A stretch of DNA of 12,188 nt, from NCBI GenBank assembly GCA_021639925.1, contig JAJXEL010000053.1, positions 1 to 12,188 on the forward strand. Reading direction: 5' to 3'. The notes below the pieces were generated by a model, which made no database searches, was not told where the DNA came from, and saw nothing but the letters and a program-made list of their open reading frames with translations. The first letter of the stretch is position 1. The number at the start of each line of letters is the position of its first letter. Position numbers and translations under genes: made by a program. Positions 12,101 to 12,188 of this stretch are shown one piece after another. The stretch is from Alphaproteobacteria bacterium (lineage in GTDB: Bacteria; Pseudomonadota; Alphaproteobacteria; CAAGCB01; CAG-977).

Positions 12101-12188
12101 TTACAATTTTACCTTGTCGGACAACTTTGTATAAACGGTCAGAAAAGGAATAAAGCCAAACAGATAATATTTTGTCGTCGTTTGAAAC
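12101..12188 (-). CDS. C-terminal end of a minus-strand gene running off the window
   Basis: Read on minus from 12187, a frame runs without a stop to TAA at 12103-12101 and encodes 28 residues that include KYYLFGFIPFL. Short LFGFIP-type tails of this kind occur, as I recall, at the C-termini of some glycosyltransferases and other surface-polysaccharide proteins, so a cell-surface glycan gene may begin outside the window. The piece is too short for a firm call; a second minus frame is also open from 12188 to 12039 but carries no familiar motif. No clear terminator separates it from the next minus-strand promoter. Confidence 0.35.
   Translation of the reverse strand, partial: FQTTTKYYLFGFIPFLTVYTKLSDKVKL

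Noticed and set aside
12107..12135. A plus-strand promoter ending in TATAAA near the right edge
   Set aside because: The -35 position (TTTTAC) is poor and the site lies inside the likely minus-strand coding tail; no plus-strand gene is visible after it.
1..12188. CRISPR arrays, insertion sequences, integrases or att-type direct repeats
   Set aside because: No regularly spaced repeats, transposase or recombinase motifs were found; the tRNA-Val 3' end has no visible direct-repeat copy in the window.

Overview
The window reads as chromosomal DNA of an alphaproteobacterium. The evidence is the gene set and order (a hup gene next to tRNA-Val, then plsY-dprA-topA-rnr-...-rpmG, which from memory is a conserved alphaproteobacterial neighbourhood), DusA and DprA sequences of proteobacterial type, and a zinc-free L33. 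Coding regions are of intermediate GC, while intergenic stretches are short and A/T rich. That combination suggests one of the lower-GC, possibly host-associated lineages rather than a classic high-GC soil alphaproteobacterium; this lineage placement is inference.

Layout. Bases 1-228 are an A/T-rich leader with a good sigma-70-type promoter driving a GTG-started HU gene (229-501), closed by a strong intrinsic terminator. A second promoter drives tRNA-Val(UAC) (607-683), followed by a perfectly placed hairpin terminator that could act in both directions. On the other side of that terminator, on the minus strand, lies a fragment with the exact geometry of a tRNA 3' end (T arm, acceptor 3' strand, CCA), fused to a small palindrome-rich stretch (718-790). 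This is the oddest object in the window.

From 861 to 10977 there is one tightly packed plus-strand cluster: nucleoside hydrolase, dusA, plsY, dprA, topA, rnr and an S41 peptidase. Gaps are 2-18 bp or 4-bp ATGA overlaps, so the genes are probably transcribed and in places translated together. The cluster mixes nucleoside salvage, tRNA dihydrouridylation, phospholipid acylation, DNA uptake/recombination, supercoiling control, RNA decay and envelope proteolysis. rpmG (L33) follows after a 48-bp gap, possibly with its own promoter, and ends in a strong terminator.

The right end (11251-12188) is less conserved. A small exported ankyrin-repeat protein on plus converges on, and overlaps by 46 bp, an unrecognised 107-residue minus-strand gene that has a very good promoter and ribosome site. 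The last 88 bases hold what looks like the C-terminal end of another minus-strand gene, entering from beyond the window.

I found no CRISPR array, insertion sequence, integrase or complete new multi-gene system. The core is ordinary housekeeping DNA, and the candidates for novelty are the tRNA-relic/palindrome element and the right-end accessory genes.
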